From Nitrosomonas marina (GTDB lineage: Bacteria; Pseudomonadota; Gammaproteobacteria; Burkholderiales; Nitrosomonadaceae): 64,000 nt of DNA. Shown in pieces: positions 49,757-60,035 of this stretch. Positions within the stretch are counted from its first letter, which is position 1, and each line of letters opens with the position of its first letter. The stretch covers positions 1 to 64,000 of the forward strand of contig NZ_FOCP01000010.1 in assembly GCF_900110145.1 (NCBI RefSeq), in the 5' to 3' direction. The notes under the pieces are model-generated. The model ran no database searches. It was given only the letters and a program-made list of their open reading frames with translations, and had not been told where the DNA came from. Both the position numbers and the translations under genes were made by a program.

Positions 49757-50165
49757 ACGCTTACAAGGAAATCGAAAAGTTATCAGCCATCGCTATAATA
49801 TATTTAAACAGGTAAATTACAGACATAATATATTAAGCATACTATAATACCACTTCCGGCCTAGCACCGCCGGCCACACGGCCGGAGCATAAAGATTAAG
49901 AAACATCCGCAACCTGATATTAATCATACGTGTTTAGAACGATTTGCCAAACTGCTGCAAACCCAGATAAAGGAATACATTACAAACGGCTTGAATGTTA
50001 CATTGATCATCACCGCACATTGTTTATCAACACCCGTAACCCGAAATTACCACATGCACTGTACCGGCAGGTACGGACGTTCAGACGCATAAACAGTATG
50101 TAAATCACTCCATAAGGCGGCCCATCGTATCATGCACCAATTCATTTACAACAGGAAAGCAATCA
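49757..50165. other. Divergent region between thyA and the M17 aminopeptidase gene
   Basis: It should hold both promoters. A perfect GC-rich hairpin, CCGGCC-ACAC-GGCCGG (49870-49885), stands alone without a T run on either side. No gene is supported. Confidence 0.5.
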
Positions 50166-51626
50166 ATGCTGGCAACACTTATCCAGAGCTCTTCTTCATT
50201 TGATCCGAACACCACAACAGCATCCCATTTACTGGTCATCCTGCCGAAGCTGGAAAGGCTTCCGAAGAAATATGCCATTCCAGGCGCAGATACGCTCAAT
50301 CAATTACTGGAACGCCGCCAGATAAAGCTGAGCAAAATCAGCGAGACTCCGGTCAGCGCAAACCTGGAAACCGGCGCACTCTGTTCCTGGGTCATGATTG
50401 ATGCCGGAAAACCGGTATTTGAACAGCAGACAGCCGTACGCAAGGCCATTCATCAACTGCTTAACGAGAACCCCGAAGAGCTGCATCTTGCCATTTACGG
50501 TAACAACAGCCAGCTGCGTTATTTTGCCGATATCGCGCTGTATACAGCCTGGGTGAATGGTGCTGCATTACCCGTACGCAAGCAGAAACCCGAAAGAACG
50601 TCACTCACTCATATTTATCTGCATGGCTATAAAGATACCGACAATTTCAACCTGCAGCGTGCCCTCGCTGAGGGGAATCTGCTGGCACGCGGGCTGACTG
50701 TTCTGCCTCCCAATGAATTGACGCCAAAAACTTATTGCGAACAAATCAAAAAGCTGGCAGAGAACGAAGGATGGGTGTATGAAGCCTATACATTCAGCAC
50801 GCTCAAAGAAATGGGCGCCGGCGCTTTTTCGGCGGTCGCACAGGGCAGTGACACCGAAGATGCAGCGGTAGTCCACTTACATTTTTCGGGCAGCAATAAA
50901 AGCAGCCAGAAACGTATTGCTCTGGTTGGAAAAGGGATTTGTTACGATACCGGCGGTCACAATTTGAAACCGCCACGCCATATGCTGGGCATGCACGAGG
51001 ACATGAATGGTTCTGCTGTCGCTCTCGGCATTCTGCTGGCTGCGACACGCGTTGACATGCCTTTCGATATTGACTGCTGGCTGGCTATTGCGCAAAACCA
51101 TATCAGCCCGCGCGCATACAAACAGAATGATGTCATCACCGCATTGAACGGTCAGACAATCGAAATCATCCATACCGATGCTGAAGGAAGGATGGTTCTT
51201 GCTGACACACTGACGCTGGCCGCGAAACAAAAACCCGAAATCATCATCGATTTTGCAACATTGACCGGCAGTATGCATACCGCACTTGGGTCGCGTTATA
51301 GCGGTGTATTCAGCAACCGCGAAAATCTTTTGCAGAAAGCATTGTCGGCGGGCAACAAAAGTGGCGAGCGCGTTTGCAGTTTTCCGCTGGACGCTGATTA
51401 TGATGACGAACTGGAAAGCGATATCGCGGATGTCAAGCAATGTACGCTGGGCGGCGAATATGATCATATCCTTGCAGCACGTTTTCTCAGCCGATTCATT
51501 AACGACACACCCTGGATTCATATGGATTTATCAGCCAGCAACCACAAAGACGGACTTGGCGCCGTGGGCAGTGATGTAACCGGTTTCGGCGTGAACTGGG
51601 CGATCGAATTGCTCAAACAACTGTAA
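50166..51626 (+). CDS. M17-family leucyl aminopeptidase
   Basis: A 486-residue cytosolic metallo-aminopeptidase that removes N-terminal residues from peptides. The metal and catalytic residues are in GKGICYDTGGHNLKPP (Lys, Asp), HEDMNGSAVALG (Asp) and HTDAEGRMVLADTL (Asp, Glu, Arg). The N-terminal non-catalytic domain is divergent from PepA, so this is a PepB-like or separate M17 branch. ATG 50166 has an AGGAAAG site. It stands alone. Confidence 0.88.
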   Translation: MLATLIQSSSSFDPNTTTASHLLVILPKLERLPKKYAIPGADTLNQLLERRQIKLSKISETPVSANLETGALCSWVMIDAGKPVFEQQTAVRKAIHQLLNENPEELHLAIYGNNSQLRYFADIALYTAWVNGAALPVRKQKPERTSLTHIYLHGYKDTDNFNLQRALAEGNLLARGLTVLPPNELTPKTYCEQIKKLAENEGWVYEAYTFSTLKEMGAGAFSAVAQGSDTEDAAVVHLHFSGSNKSSQKRIALVGKGICYDTGGHNLKPPRHMLGMHEDMNGSAVALGILLAATRVDMPFDIDCWLAIAQNHISPRAYKQNDVITALNGQTIEIIHTDAEGRMVLADTLTLAAKQKPEIIIDFATLTGSMHTALGSRYSGVFSNRENLLQKALSAGNKSGERVCSFPLDADYDDELESDIADVKQCTLGGEYDHILAARFLSRFINDTPWIHMDLSASNHKDGLGAVGSDVTGFGVNWAIELLKQL

Positions 51627-51635
51627 CGACGGCAG

Positions 51636-52829
51636 CTAGATTTTTTCCAGATCGAGCTTCCACTGTTGCAAATTTTCGACGCTCACAATACTGTCCGTCG
51701 ATTTTGACAGGTCGATGATCTCCACGGGGATATGCGCATTATGACGAATCGAAAAAAACACTTTGACCAGCGGTGTAACGAGGTTTTTTTCAGATTGCTC
51801 GATGACTACTCCCAGCCTGTCGGATTTCAGCTTTATTAACGAACCGTTAGGGTAAATACCGATTGTTTTAACAAACGCACGAAACACCTTCTCATCAAAA
51901 TGGCCATCCCTCCAGGCGGCCATTTTTTTAATGGCTTCTGCTGGCTCCCATCCCGTTTTATAGCAACGCTCAGACGTTATCGCATCGTATACATCGCAAA
52001 CAGCACCCATACGTGCATACAGTGTCAGATTGTCTGCTGACAGCCTGTCCGGGTAACCCTGCCCGTCCATGCGTTCATGATGGTGCAGGCATACATCCAG
52101 CGCAGGCTCGTTCACCTGATAAACTGTTTTAAGTATTTCCCACCCACGACGAGGGTGGTCCTTGACAACGTCAAATTCCTTATCTGTCAGCCTGCCAGGT
52201 TTGTTAAGAACAGCAATGGGCACGGCCATTTTACCGATATCGTGCAATAATCCGGCCACTCCAATCTGATTAAGCTCTTCGCCCCGTATTCCCAGCTGTC
52301 TACCCAGCGCGACCATCAGCACGCATACGGCAACCGAATGCAAGTAAGTATATTCATCCGCAGTTTTCAACCTGATCAGACTGAGCATTGCGTTGCTGTT
52401 GCGCTGCATCGACTGATTGATTTCATCAACCAGAACTACTGCCTCGTCCACTTGAACCGCCTTACCCATGCGCACCTCGCTGAACATCGCAGTCACTGCT
52501 TCTTTGGTTCTTGCGTGAATGTTACGGGCAGCTTGCATTTCTTCTTCAAGCGATACCTTTTCTATCTTCTTGATAACCGGCGCAGCACCAGGGGAAGAAT
52601 TATCTGTTGGTTCAGCAGGTGTCGCTTCGGGCAACGGCGTTACAATATCCAATCCTTTAGCCGTATCGACCCAGAGTTCCCTGACGCCACAATTGACCAG
52701 CTTTTCCAGGTCCTTCTGCTCCGACAACATAAACGATTGCTTCCAGAAAGGATGCTCCATCCATTTCCCGCATATCTTATGGACATACATTCCCAACCTT
52801 ACATCTGTCACATGAATTTTCTTCAGCAT
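51636..52829 (-). CDS. HD-GYP cyclic-di-GMP phosphodiesterase with DUF3391
   Basis: A 397-residue protein. The N-terminal part (1-110) matches DUF3391 (IHVTDVRLGMYVHKICGKW); the rest is an HD-GYP domain with HD at His196-Asp197 (LLHDIGK) and HHERMDGQGYP (GYP at 258-260). HD-GYP domains hydrolyse c-di-GMP to GMP, which promotes motility over biofilm. All metal ligands appear kept. It is convergent with the aminopeptidase gene and monocistronic. Confidence 0.92.
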   Translation of the reverse strand: MLKKIHVTDVRLGMYVHKICGKWMEHPFWKQSFMLSEQKDLEKLVNCGVRELWVDTAKGLDIVTPLPEATPAEPTDNSSPGAAPVIKKIEKVSLEEEMQAARNIHARTKEAVTAMFSEVRMGKAVQVDEAVVLVDEINQSMQRNSNAMLSLIRLKTADEYTYLHSVAVCVLMVALGRQLGIRGEELNQIGVAGLLHDIGKMAVPIAVLNKPGRLTDKEFDVVKDHPRRGWEILKTVYQVNEPALDVCLHHHERMDGQGYPDRLSADNLTLYARMGAVCDVYDAITSERCYKTGWEPAEAIKKMAAWRDGHFDEKVFRAFVKTIGIYPNGSLIKLKSDRLGVVIEQSEKNLVTPLVKVFFSIRHNAHIPVEIIDLSKSTDSIVSVENLQQWKLDLEKI

Positions 52830-53143
52830 AAGTTACACAGTGTACATATAAAGAATAGAGATGTAATGTGCCAAAATAAACTCAATCCAAAAAGAAGCAA
52901 CTTGTTTGCTCATCACAGGGGTCAAACATTCAGGTACTCACGATAGACCATGACAACGATACAAACCCGGCGAGCCATGCTCACATAATTTATGTATGTC
53001 AGTGGTACAATTCTCTTAGTGCTTTTCATAAAGCCAGTAGGCTGGCTGCACATATTTTATTAATATTTTGATATTTTAATAATCAGAAATAACCAGATAA
53101 TCTGACTTAAATCCGAGACAATACACATTACCGGAGTTTTCCC
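52830..53143. other. Divergent region between the HD-GYP gene and acsA
   Basis: It should hold both promoters. A small stem AGCCAG-TAGG-CTGGCT lies about 100 bases before acsA. The last 90 bases before acsA are very AT-rich. No gene is supported. Confidence 0.5.
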
Positions 53144-55111
53144 ATGGCAACTATTGAATCCGTTCTGAATGAATCGCGCATTTTTCCACCGAGCCCTGAA
53201 TTCGTCCAATTAGCGAATGTATCTGGACCCGAAACATTTCAAAAATTGTGCAACGAGGCAGAAACGGATTTCCAGGCTTTCTGGGCGCAACAAGCCAGAA
53301 AACATCTTCTTTGGCACAAACCATTTACGCAAATTCTGGATGACAGCAATCCACCTTTTTACAAATGGTTCTCAGATGGTGAAGTAAATGTTTCGTACAA
53401 CTGCCTGGATCGTCATTTGAGTACACAACCCGATAAAACCGCGATTATTTTTGAGTCAGACGAGGGTGAAGTCATTCGCACAACATATCGTGAGCTTCAT
53501 CAGCAAGTCTGCAAGCTGGCGAACGCTCTAAAAGCACATAATATCTCCAAAGGAGACCGTGTTGTGATATACATGCCGATGCGCATCGAGGCTGTCGTAG
53601 CCATGCAGGCCTGTGCTCGTATCGGCGTGATTCATTCAGTGGTATTTGGCGGATTCTCATCCAAGAGCCTGCATGAACGCATCGTTGATGCCGGCGCCAA
53701 AGCGGTTATCACTGCAGATGAACAAGTTCGCGGCGGCAAGCATCACGCGCTCAAGGTTACCGTTGATGAAGCATTGAATAAGGGTAATACCGGGTCAGTC
53801 AAAACTGTTATCGTGTATCGACGCTCGGGCTGTAAAGTACCGTTTGACCCGTCACGCGATGTCTGGTGGCATGAAATCATGCAGCATACAGACACTGACT
53901 GTGAACCGGAATGGGTAAATGCCGAACACCCTTTATTTACACTGTATACCTCAGGCTCAACAGGCAAGCCTAAAGGCGTACAGCATTCCAGTGCTGGTTA
54001 TCTGCTTGGTACCATGGTCAGTATGGAATGGGTATTTGATTACAAGCCATCGGATATTTTCTGGTGTACCGCAGATGTCGGCTGGATTACCGGCCATAGC
54101 TATGTGACCTACGGTCCGCTTGCCATGGGTGCAACGCAGATCATCTTTGAAGGCATACCGACCTACCCGCATCCCGGCAGATTCTGGGAAATGATTGACA
54201 GACATCAAGTCACTACATTTTATACCGCACCAACTGCAATACGTTCATTAATCAAGTTGGGCGGTGATCTACCCGAGCAATACCAGTTGAACTCGCTACG
54301 ATTGCTTGGCTCCGTTGGCGAACCCATTAACCCCGAAGCGTGGATGTGGTTTTATGAGAAAGTCGGTCGTTCAAGTTGCCCTATTGTCGATACCTGGTGG
54401 CAAACAGAAACCGGAAGTCATATGATCGCGCCGCTACCCGGAGCATTACCGCTCAAGCCAGGCTCCTGCACTTTACCGCTGCCCGGAATTTTTGCAGCAA
54501 TAGTTGACGAGAGCGGACAGGAGGTTGAACTTGGCAAAGGTGGTTTTCTGGTTATCAAGAAACCTTTTCCGTCACAGATTCGTACGCTGTGGAAAGACCC
54601 GGATCGTTTCAAGAAAGCTTACTTTCCACAAGACATTGCCGGCGGGCAATATTACTTAGCCGGCGACTCCGCCCACCGCGATAGCGAAGGCTACTTCTGG
54701 ATCATGGGGCGGGTCGACGATGTACTCAACGTTTCCGGCCACCGTCTAGGCACTATGGAAATCGAATCAGCACTGGTCGCCAACCCTCTGGTTGCTGAAG
54801 CAGCAGTCGTCGGAAAACCGCACGAAGTCAAGGGAGAAGCCATTATCGCTTTCGTCGTGTTAAAAGGTGATTCTCCTGAGGAAAAAGACAAAGTCCGGAT
54901 TGTCGCTGAATTGCGTGAGTGGGTTGCGAATGAAATTGGGCCGATCGCAAAGCCTGAAGAAATTCGCTTTGGTGAAAATCTGCCAAAAACCAGATCCGGC
55001 AAAATCATGCGCCGCCTTTTACGCACTCTGGCCAAAGACGAGGAAATAACCCAGGATGTTTCAACCCTGGAAAACCCTGCAATTCTTGAACAATTACGAC
55101 GGGCGCATTAA
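53144..55111 (+). CDS. acsA: Acetyl-CoA synthetase
   Basis: A 655-residue AMP-forming ligase that makes acetyl-CoA from acetate, ATP and CoA. Motifs are [11 protein letters not shown] (phosphate loop, near 268), WWQTETG (near 420), and the C-terminal [11 protein letters not shown], whose Lys is the acetylation-controlled residue in the family. Length is standard. ATG 53144 has a GGAG site. In an autotroph it would save or use acetate. Propionate use cannot be excluded. Confidence 0.95.
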   Translation: MATIESVLNESRIFPPSPEFVQLANVSGPETFQKLCNEAETDFQAFWAQQARKHLLWHKPFTQILDDSNPPFYKWFSDGEVNVSYNCLDRHLSTQPDKTAIIFESDEGEVIRTTYRELHQQVCKLANALKAHNISKGDRVVIYMPMRIEAVVAMQACARIGVIHSVVFGGFSSKSLHERIVDAGAKAVITADEQVRGGKHHALKVTVDEALNKGNTGSVKTVIVYRRSGCKVPFDPSRDVWWHEIMQHTDTDCEPEWVNAEHPLFTLYTSGSTGKPKGVQHSSAGYLLGTMVSMEWVFDYKPSDIFWCTADVGWITGHSYVTYGPLAMGATQIIFEGIPTYPHPGRFWEMIDRHQVTTFYTAPTAIRSLIKLGGDLPEQYQLNSLRLLGSVGEPINPEAWMWFYEKVGRSSCPIVDTWWQTETGSHMIAPLPGALPLKPGSCTLPLPGIFAAIVDESGQEVELGKGGFLVIKKPFPSQIRTLWKDPDRFKKAYFPQDIAGGQYYLAGDSAHRDSEGYFWIMGRVDDVLNVSGHRLGTMEIESALVANPLVAEAAVVGKPHEVKGEAIIAFVVLKGDSPEEKDKVRIVAELREWVANEIGPIAKPEEIRFGENLPKTRSGKIMRRLLRTLAKDEEITQDVSTLENPAILEQLRRAH

Positions 55112-55150
55112 TTCCGGCCACAACACTCGCACAGTCTAGACATAACCAAA

Positions 55151-56107
55151 ATGACCTTATCACTCGTAACCGATTATACTCATGGTATCAGCGCTATTGA
55201 CGCGCAGTTTCACCGACCCGGACGCGCTGCCATTCACCTGATCGTTGAAAACGGCAAAATGGCGCTCATCGATACTGGCACAACATCTTCCGTCTCTGGC
55301 GTTATCAGTGTTCTCAAAGAAAAAAATCTGTCTGTTGAAGATGTTGACTATATCATTCTCACCCATATCCACCTCGATCACGCAGGCGGTGCCAGCGAAT
55401 GCATGCGATGCTTTCCAAATGCTCAACTGGTTGTGCATCCTCGCGGCGCACGGCATATGGCCGACCCGGAAAAACTTGTCACCGGTGCTATAGCAGTCTA
55501 TGGAGAGACGGAATTCAGGCGCGTATATGGTGAAATCCACCCTATCGACAAACGGCGAATAGTCGAAGCGCCTGATGAAAGCCGCATCGAACTGAATGGA
55601 CGACCTCTACTGTTTATCGACACACCCGGTCATGCGCGTCATCATAACTGTATTTTTGATGAACACAGTAACGCATTCTTCACGGGAGATACATTCGGCG
55701 TGTCTTACCGTGAACTTGACGTCAACGGCATGGAGTTTGTCTTTCCAACCACCACACCAGTCCAGTTTGACCCTGCTGCCGCACATGCATCGCTGGATAG
55801 AATTATGCGATATAAACCGGAATACGCATTTCTCACGCATTATAGCCGCATTAGTCATTTGCACCAGCATGCCGAAAACATGCATAGTTTGATTGACGCC
55901 CATGTGGAAGTAGCCCGTAATGCACAATCGGGTCTTGGCAGTAACGATAGATTCACCACTATTTCCTGTGCATTGCAATCATTACTGTTACAGCGAATTC
56001 GTGAACATGGCTGCCGATTGTCTGAAAACGATATCACAGCCTTGATCAATTCCGACATCAAATTAAATACACAAGGCCTTGAATACTGGCTCGACCATAC
56101 GCAATAA
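55151..56107 (+). CDS. MBL-fold metallo-hydrolase
   Basis: A 318-residue metallo-beta-lactamase-fold hydrolase. The metal motif is LTHIHLDHAGGAS (HxHxDH), with a later TPGHARHHNC and FTGDTFGVSYRE. The C-terminal helical part (about 220-318) is not a known domain. The substrate is unknown; in the family thioesters and related esters are common. It lies 39 bases after acsA on the same strand and may be co-transcribed, which suggests a link with acyl-CoA or acetate handling. Confidence 0.8.
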   Translation: MTLSLVTDYTHGISAIDAQFHRPGRAAIHLIVENGKMALIDTGTTSSVSGVISVLKEKNLSVEDVDYIILTHIHLDHAGGASECMRCFPNAQLVVHPRGARHMADPEKLVTGAIAVYGETEFRRVYGEIHPIDKRRIVEAPDESRIELNGRPLLFIDTPGHARHHNCIFDEHSNAFFTGDTFGVSYRELDVNGMEFVFPTTTPVQFDPAAAHASLDRIMRYKPEYAFLTHYSRISHLHQHAENMHSLIDAHVEVARNAQSGLGSNDRFTTISCALQSLLLQRIREHGCRLSENDITALINSDIKLNTQGLEYWLDHTQ

Positions 56108-56322
56108 CAATCATGCGTGCATATACACAAACTGGTTTATCGTTTATTCGGTCACCGCTGAACCTTTGACAGGCCAGGAAACCATCGTAGCACGTAGTTA
56201 CCGGACGTCTTGTCCTGAAAGCGGCTGAAAAATAACCGACTAAGAGATTGATTTCAAGGATGATCCGATTGATGCGAAAACAAAGGCAGAATTGTTAGAT
56301 AGTGGGCAACAAAAGCTTTATG

Positions 56323-56357
56323 TTGCAATAAATTTAATGATAATCATAATCATTTGC
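56323..56357 (+). promoter_or_regulatory. Promoter overlapped by a Fur box
   Basis: TTGCAA (56323-56328), 16 bases, CATAAT (56345-56350). GATAATCATAATCATTTGC (56339-56357) matches the 19-base Fur consensus at 16 positions and covers the -10 and start, where bound Fur would block transcription. Confidence 0.75.
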
Positions 56358-56580
56358 ATAGAATGCAGATATTGAGTATACTGGCTTCGCGTTCGTAGAA
56401 TGCCCTTTATTTGGTAGCGTATCAAACGTTTCACCGCACCAGCCAGCGCATGCCTGCATGCGTAGCCGGATGGCAGGAACATCTAGCGTTATGCTGAACC
56501 CCGGTGCATTATTGCGCTTACATCCTTTCATCGACCTTCCTTCCTTACCAGGTCCTCAATGATGTACCGGGGCTTTTTTT
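56357..56580 (+). ncRNA. Candidate Fur-regulated small RNA
   Basis: Starting from the Fur-box promoter and ending at a strong terminator (56580), this gives a transcript of about 224 bases. The only frames are 5 to 15 codons with no ribosome site. It contains an internal stem CGCATGC-CT-GCATGCG (56447-56462). Fur-repressed sRNAs (RyhB, PrrF and NrrF are known examples) spare iron by blocking iron-protein mRNAs; the same role is inferred. No family match is claimed. Confidence 0.6.
56499..56580 (+). terminator. Strong intrinsic terminator of the candidate sRNA
   Basis: CCCCGGTGCATTATTG (56499-56514) pairs with CAATGATGTACCGGGG (56557-56572) over 16 positions, two of them G-U on the plus strand, followed by C and eight T's. 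The loop of about 42 bases is long. Confidence 0.7.
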
Positions 56581-56671
56581 TGAAACATCTGTTCACCATA
56601 TATGCAAACCCTGCTCACTCCAAACTAATCATAATTCAACTCGAAGTCTATTGAATACATGCTTCATAAAG

Positions 56672-56693
56672 GCTTGCACGGTTCTCAGCAAGC
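56672..56693 (-). terminator. Possible weak terminator after the porin gene
   Basis: GCTTGC at 56672 pairs with GCAAGC at 56688. On the minus strand CTTTAT follows. It lies 7 bases past the stop at 56700. The T run is poor. Confidence 0.35.
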
Positions 56694-56699
56694 AACAGA

Positions 56700-58484
56700 T
56701 TAAAATTTGAAGGTCACTTGTGTATATCCATAGTTGGTATCCCTGCTGCCCGGTCCATCTGGCACTTTATCAAAATAATTACCTTTGAATAAATGCGTGT
56801 AACCGATATCAAAACTCATCCGCTTCCAGTAACTGAATTTAGGGTTCCACCTCAAGTTGAGATCAAACAGATTCCCTATGAAACTGCCCGCCTGACCGGT
56901 TGTATCCTGCAAGCCGGTACCGACAAATGCGCCTTTCTTTTCTGCAAGCCAGAATGCGCGGTGCGACATCATGAAGCTGACGGTCGGTGTCGGCGACAGT
57001 GTCATACGTATTCCGGCGGGCGAAAAGATATTTGACGGAAAAAATACGCCCAGAATACCGGTCGGACCATACTCGACACGGCGTTTTGCAAACAGGAAAT
57101 CGAAGTTTTTATTTGGATCGGGGTCACCCGATGCATAGTCAACCAGGTAAATCAGTCTCAGCGGCATTGAGGTATTAAAGCTATACCCTATTTCACCGTG
57201 ATGCCGGTGCGCAAAATAGTGGGCTTCATTGACTTCTCCGAATTGATACATCGATTCAATTTCATAGTCAAAATAACCTGGTGTCGGTTGGGAGAAAAGC
57301 CGGAATCCGGGTGTGGAAATATTGCGCTTTCTGAGCTTGTTCCCTTCGTTCAATTGAAAGAAATACATGTCTACATTGGCCCAGGCAATATCGCGATTGG
57401 TAATTTGCGCGCCGGAAAAAAAGGTGACCGGAGAGAAATCATCCAGCTCTGTTGCCTTTCGGTTGACGGGTGATGTTCCGAACATTCTGAGTCCCCAACC
57501 CTTGATCTCCGAACCCACAGTTAATTGCACACCGTCGAATGTCGGCGTCAGAGTACCGAAACGGTGCCCGGCGATCAGGCGTCCTTCACCGAAATCCATC
57601 ACCATGCGTCCGACCTCAAGTTTTCCCGGCAGACCGGTTCTGAAAAAATTTTCGGTTTTCATGTCGATATGCAACTGGGTAAAATCAAAGTGATTGGCAA
57701 AAACCGGCGATCCAGCCTGCCCGTACTCTGCAAGTGGCGCACGCATATCCGTCAATTCAAATGTAAACGATAACGGATCTTTTCGGTTAATTTCGAACAG
57801 AAATCGCGTACGCTGGTGTATTTGCTGATTGTCACTGCTGTCAGGAATGGCGCTGGTGAAACCATGGTCAAACGCCTCATAGCGCGTGCGGTGCTCTATA
57901 GCCAGATCGAGCCAGTCAGGCGTAATGGCGGAAAGCGGATTCTGGTGGGATTCCATTAACCGGGTTAAATTATCAAAATCACCCGGAAAGTGGCCTGTAT
58001 CTCCAACCAAATAACCTTTTGTTCCGGCATCATCATCTGGTTCCTGAACGCGGCGTAGTATGTTTTTGTCTGATTCAACCGCCTTCTTTTTCAACTGTTC
58101 GATATTCACAACTGGTTTTGATTCTTCCTCTGCGAGTGCAGTACCGGCATTCAGACCGATAAATGCCGCAAGGCAAAGTGTCAAACCCGGTATCAGCATG
58201 TTTTCCGGTTTAGATGTATTGTAGTTCGGTCTATTACGGGAAATGCGGCAGCGTGATAAAACCCTAATCGCCATTACAGCAAAAACTGTACACAATCGGG
58301 CAATCAACCGACAGTTATACCAGCACATTGATTTGACACCATGTGCAATGCCATTTCCAGCGACTGGAAACTTATTGTTTTTTTTCTGTTCTTTTGGCAA
58401 CAGCCGAGCCAATCCCGTACAAACATTGGACGACAACACACTGTTTAAGCGATCAAATGATTTCCAGTCAAATTGTTTTAGCAT
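56700..58484 (-). CDS. Alginate-export-family outer-membrane porin
   Basis: A beta-barrel protein of the alginate export (AlgE-like) family. PDWLDLAIEHRTRYEAFDHGF and ITNRDIAWANVDMYFFQ are family-like, and the C-terminus YGYTQVTFKF ends in Phe, the outer-membrane barrel signal. The start is unsettled. ATG 58484 has an excellent AGGGAGGAG site and gives 594 residues, but the typical signal peptide (LIPGLTLCLAAFIGLNAG to ALA) begins at ATG 58199, leaving a 95-residue extension with a hydrophobic stretch. The whole leader is open without stops. Substrate unknown. Confidence 0.85.
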   Translation of the reverse strand: MLKQFDWKSFDRLNSVLSSNVCTGLARLLPKEQKKNNKFPVAGNGIAHGVKSMCWYNCRLIARLCTVFAVMAIRVLSRCRISRNRPNYNTSKPENMLIPGLTLCLAAFIGLNAGTALAEEESKPVVNIEQLKKKAVESDKNILRRVQEPDDDAGTKGYLVGDTGHFPGDFDNLTRLMESHQNPLSAITPDWLDLAIEHRTRYEAFDHGFTSAIPDSSDNQQIHQRTRFLFEINRKDPLSFTFELTDMRAPLAEYGQAGSPVFANHFDFTQLHIDMKTENFFRTGLPGKLEVGRMVMDFGEGRLIAGHRFGTLTPTFDGVQLTVGSEIKGWGLRMFGTSPVNRKATELDDFSPVTFFSGAQITNRDIAWANVDMYFFQLNEGNKLRKRNISTPGFRLFSQPTPGYFDYEIESMYQFGEVNEAHYFAHRHHGEIGYSFNTSMPLRLIYLVDYASGDPDPNKNFDFLFAKRRVEYGPTGILGVFFPSNIFSPAGIRMTLSPTPTVSFMMSHRAFWLAEKKGAFVGTGLQDTTGQAGSFIGNLFDLNLRWNPKFSYWKRMSFDIGYTHLFKGNYFDKVPDGPGSRDTNYGYTQVTFKF

Positions 58485-58607
58485 CCGTTCTCCTCCCTCT
58501 GATTGTTGCAGTATTCCGGAAATCGCATCCGAAATTAATATTGAAAAATGCACCAGACCGTCAGACCATCAGTCCTGACGCCCCGGTGAATTGAGTTTTT
58601 TGCAGTG

Positions 58608-58652
58608 ATACTACCTGCGTGGTTGTAATGGGATTGTTAAAACAAGGTTAAA
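58608..58652 (-). promoter_or_regulatory. Porin promoter with three 11-bp-spaced regulator sites
   Basis: On the minus strand: TTTAAC (58647-58652), 5 bases, TTTAAC (58636-58641), 5 bases, CATTAC (58625-58630), 11 bases, TAGTAT (58608-58613, -10). There is no -35 box. This is the layout of an OmpR/PhoP-type activated promoter. Confidence 0.6.
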
Positions 58653-58757
58653 AAAGGATGAATAGCAGCAACCATATGCTTTACTTAGATCTTCGCGACC
58701 TCAATCATCACATGCACATTCCGGTTGCGATTTGATTTAAAAAAACGGTTCTATCAG

Positions 58758-60035
58758 CTACTGAGGCAGAAACCACACGGTAAATTCGGAGCCCCGGTTT
58801 TTGATACTTTCAAAAGAAACATGCCAGCCATAGCGCTCACAAATTCGATAGACAATCATGAGACCCAGACCGACCTTATTCGGATCACATTCGTCTTTTT
58901 TTACGTAACACTTGAAGATTTGGGCCTGCGTCAATGCATCGATACCAATACCTGTATCCGCAACTGTCAGCCGGTCGGATGTCAGGATCACTTTAATACT
59001 TCCCTGTTCCGTATAACGAAAAGCGTTGCGGACGAGATTGGCCACCAGAACGTCAAGGATACCCGAAGGTGCTGACACTTTTAATAAGGCTTTCTCTATC
59101 ACATGCACTTCAACCGGTTTGTCGCCCAGCCAGACCCGTTGCTGTTCAATTACTTTCCGAACAATCGTCCCCATTTTACGGGGACGACAGTCTTCATCGG
59201 ATTCATTGTGGATGCGCGCCAGCACTAAAAAAGTTTCAATCAATTCGATCATTTCGTTGATTGCGCGCTGTATCCGTCCAATCCGCTCACGTTCCCTGGT
59301 CGGCAGATTGGTATTTGAAGACAGAATCTCCACAGCCAGGCTGATACTGGTAATCGGAGTACGCAATTCATGACTCACGTTACTTGCAAATTCCTTTTCG
59401 CGAATCAACAAAAGTCTTAGTTGGTTATGATAATGCTGCACCTCATGAGCAAGATCACCTATTTCATCATCGCTGAACCCCGATAATTGTACAGATTCGT
59501 CCGGTTTATTTTTAAACGTAATCACCTGATCAGCCAGTTGTTTTATCGGCTGGACAATTCCGTGTGAAATCCTCCAGCCTATCGCCAGAGCAAACATTAG
59601 AACAACAATTGAGCACAGCCAGACCAGAATAATGAATTCACGTTCCAGTTCATGAATATTCGTATCATCGAATTTCACCACATAACGAATGCCATCGATA
59701 TGCTCAACCAAGACACGGTAATCCCGCTGATTATAGGTCAGGTCATAAATGCCCTGATCAAGATCGCGCACATGCGCCGGTAGATTATATGTTTCGCTGA
59801 GCGGGGAAATATAGATACCCGTTGTTCGGGAGCGAAAATAGCCAGGGTCCAGCATGTTTGGCGTCTGTTCCCGAAAATGCTTGAGTTCAGCGTACAGTAT
59901 GTCGTCCAGCATACTGGCGACGATAGTCTTGAATGCGACGATCAGACTTAATCCCAGCACCAGCGTTATCACAACACCAAAGGATAAAAAAGCAAAGGTG
60001 ATACGCCGCGCAATGCGGTTAGTCGTTTTCTGCAT
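58758..60035 (-). CDS. Sensor histidine kinase
   Basis: A 425-residue inner-membrane kinase, read from ATG 60035, overlapping the regulator gene by 17 bases. Two membrane helices (about residues 15-38 and 136-158) enclose a periplasmic sensor domain of about 95 residues. A HAMP domain follows, then the H-box FASNVSHELRTPITSIS (His222), the N-box LVANLVRNAFRYTEQ and the G-box VADTGIGID. All key residues are kept. The signal is not known. It is the partner of the regulator at 60019-60705. Confidence 0.92.
   Translation of the reverse strand: MQKTTNRIARRITFAFLSFGVVITLVLGLSLIVAFKTIVASMLDDILYAELKHFREQTPNMLDPGYFRSRTTGIYISPLSETYNLPAHVRDLDQGIYDLTYNQRDYRVLVEHIDGIRYVVKFDDTNIHELEREFIILVWLCSIVVLMFALAIGWRISHGIVQPIKQLADQVITFKNKPDESVQLSGFSDDEIGDLAHEVQHYHNQLRLLLIREKEFASNVSHELRTPITSISLAVEILSSNTNLPTRERERIGRIQRAINEMIELIETFLVLARIHNESDEDCRPRKMGTIVRKVIEQQRVWLGDKPVEVHVIEKALLKVSAPSGILDVLVANLVRNAFRYTEQGSIKVILTSDRLTVADTGIGIDALTQAQIFKCYVKKDECDPNKVGLGLMIVYRICERYGWHVSFESIKNRGSEFTVWFLPQ

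Noticed and set aside
49870..49885. GC-rich perfect hairpin
   Set aside because: Considered as a terminator, but it has no T run on either strand and lies in a divergent promoter gap. Kept only as a note.
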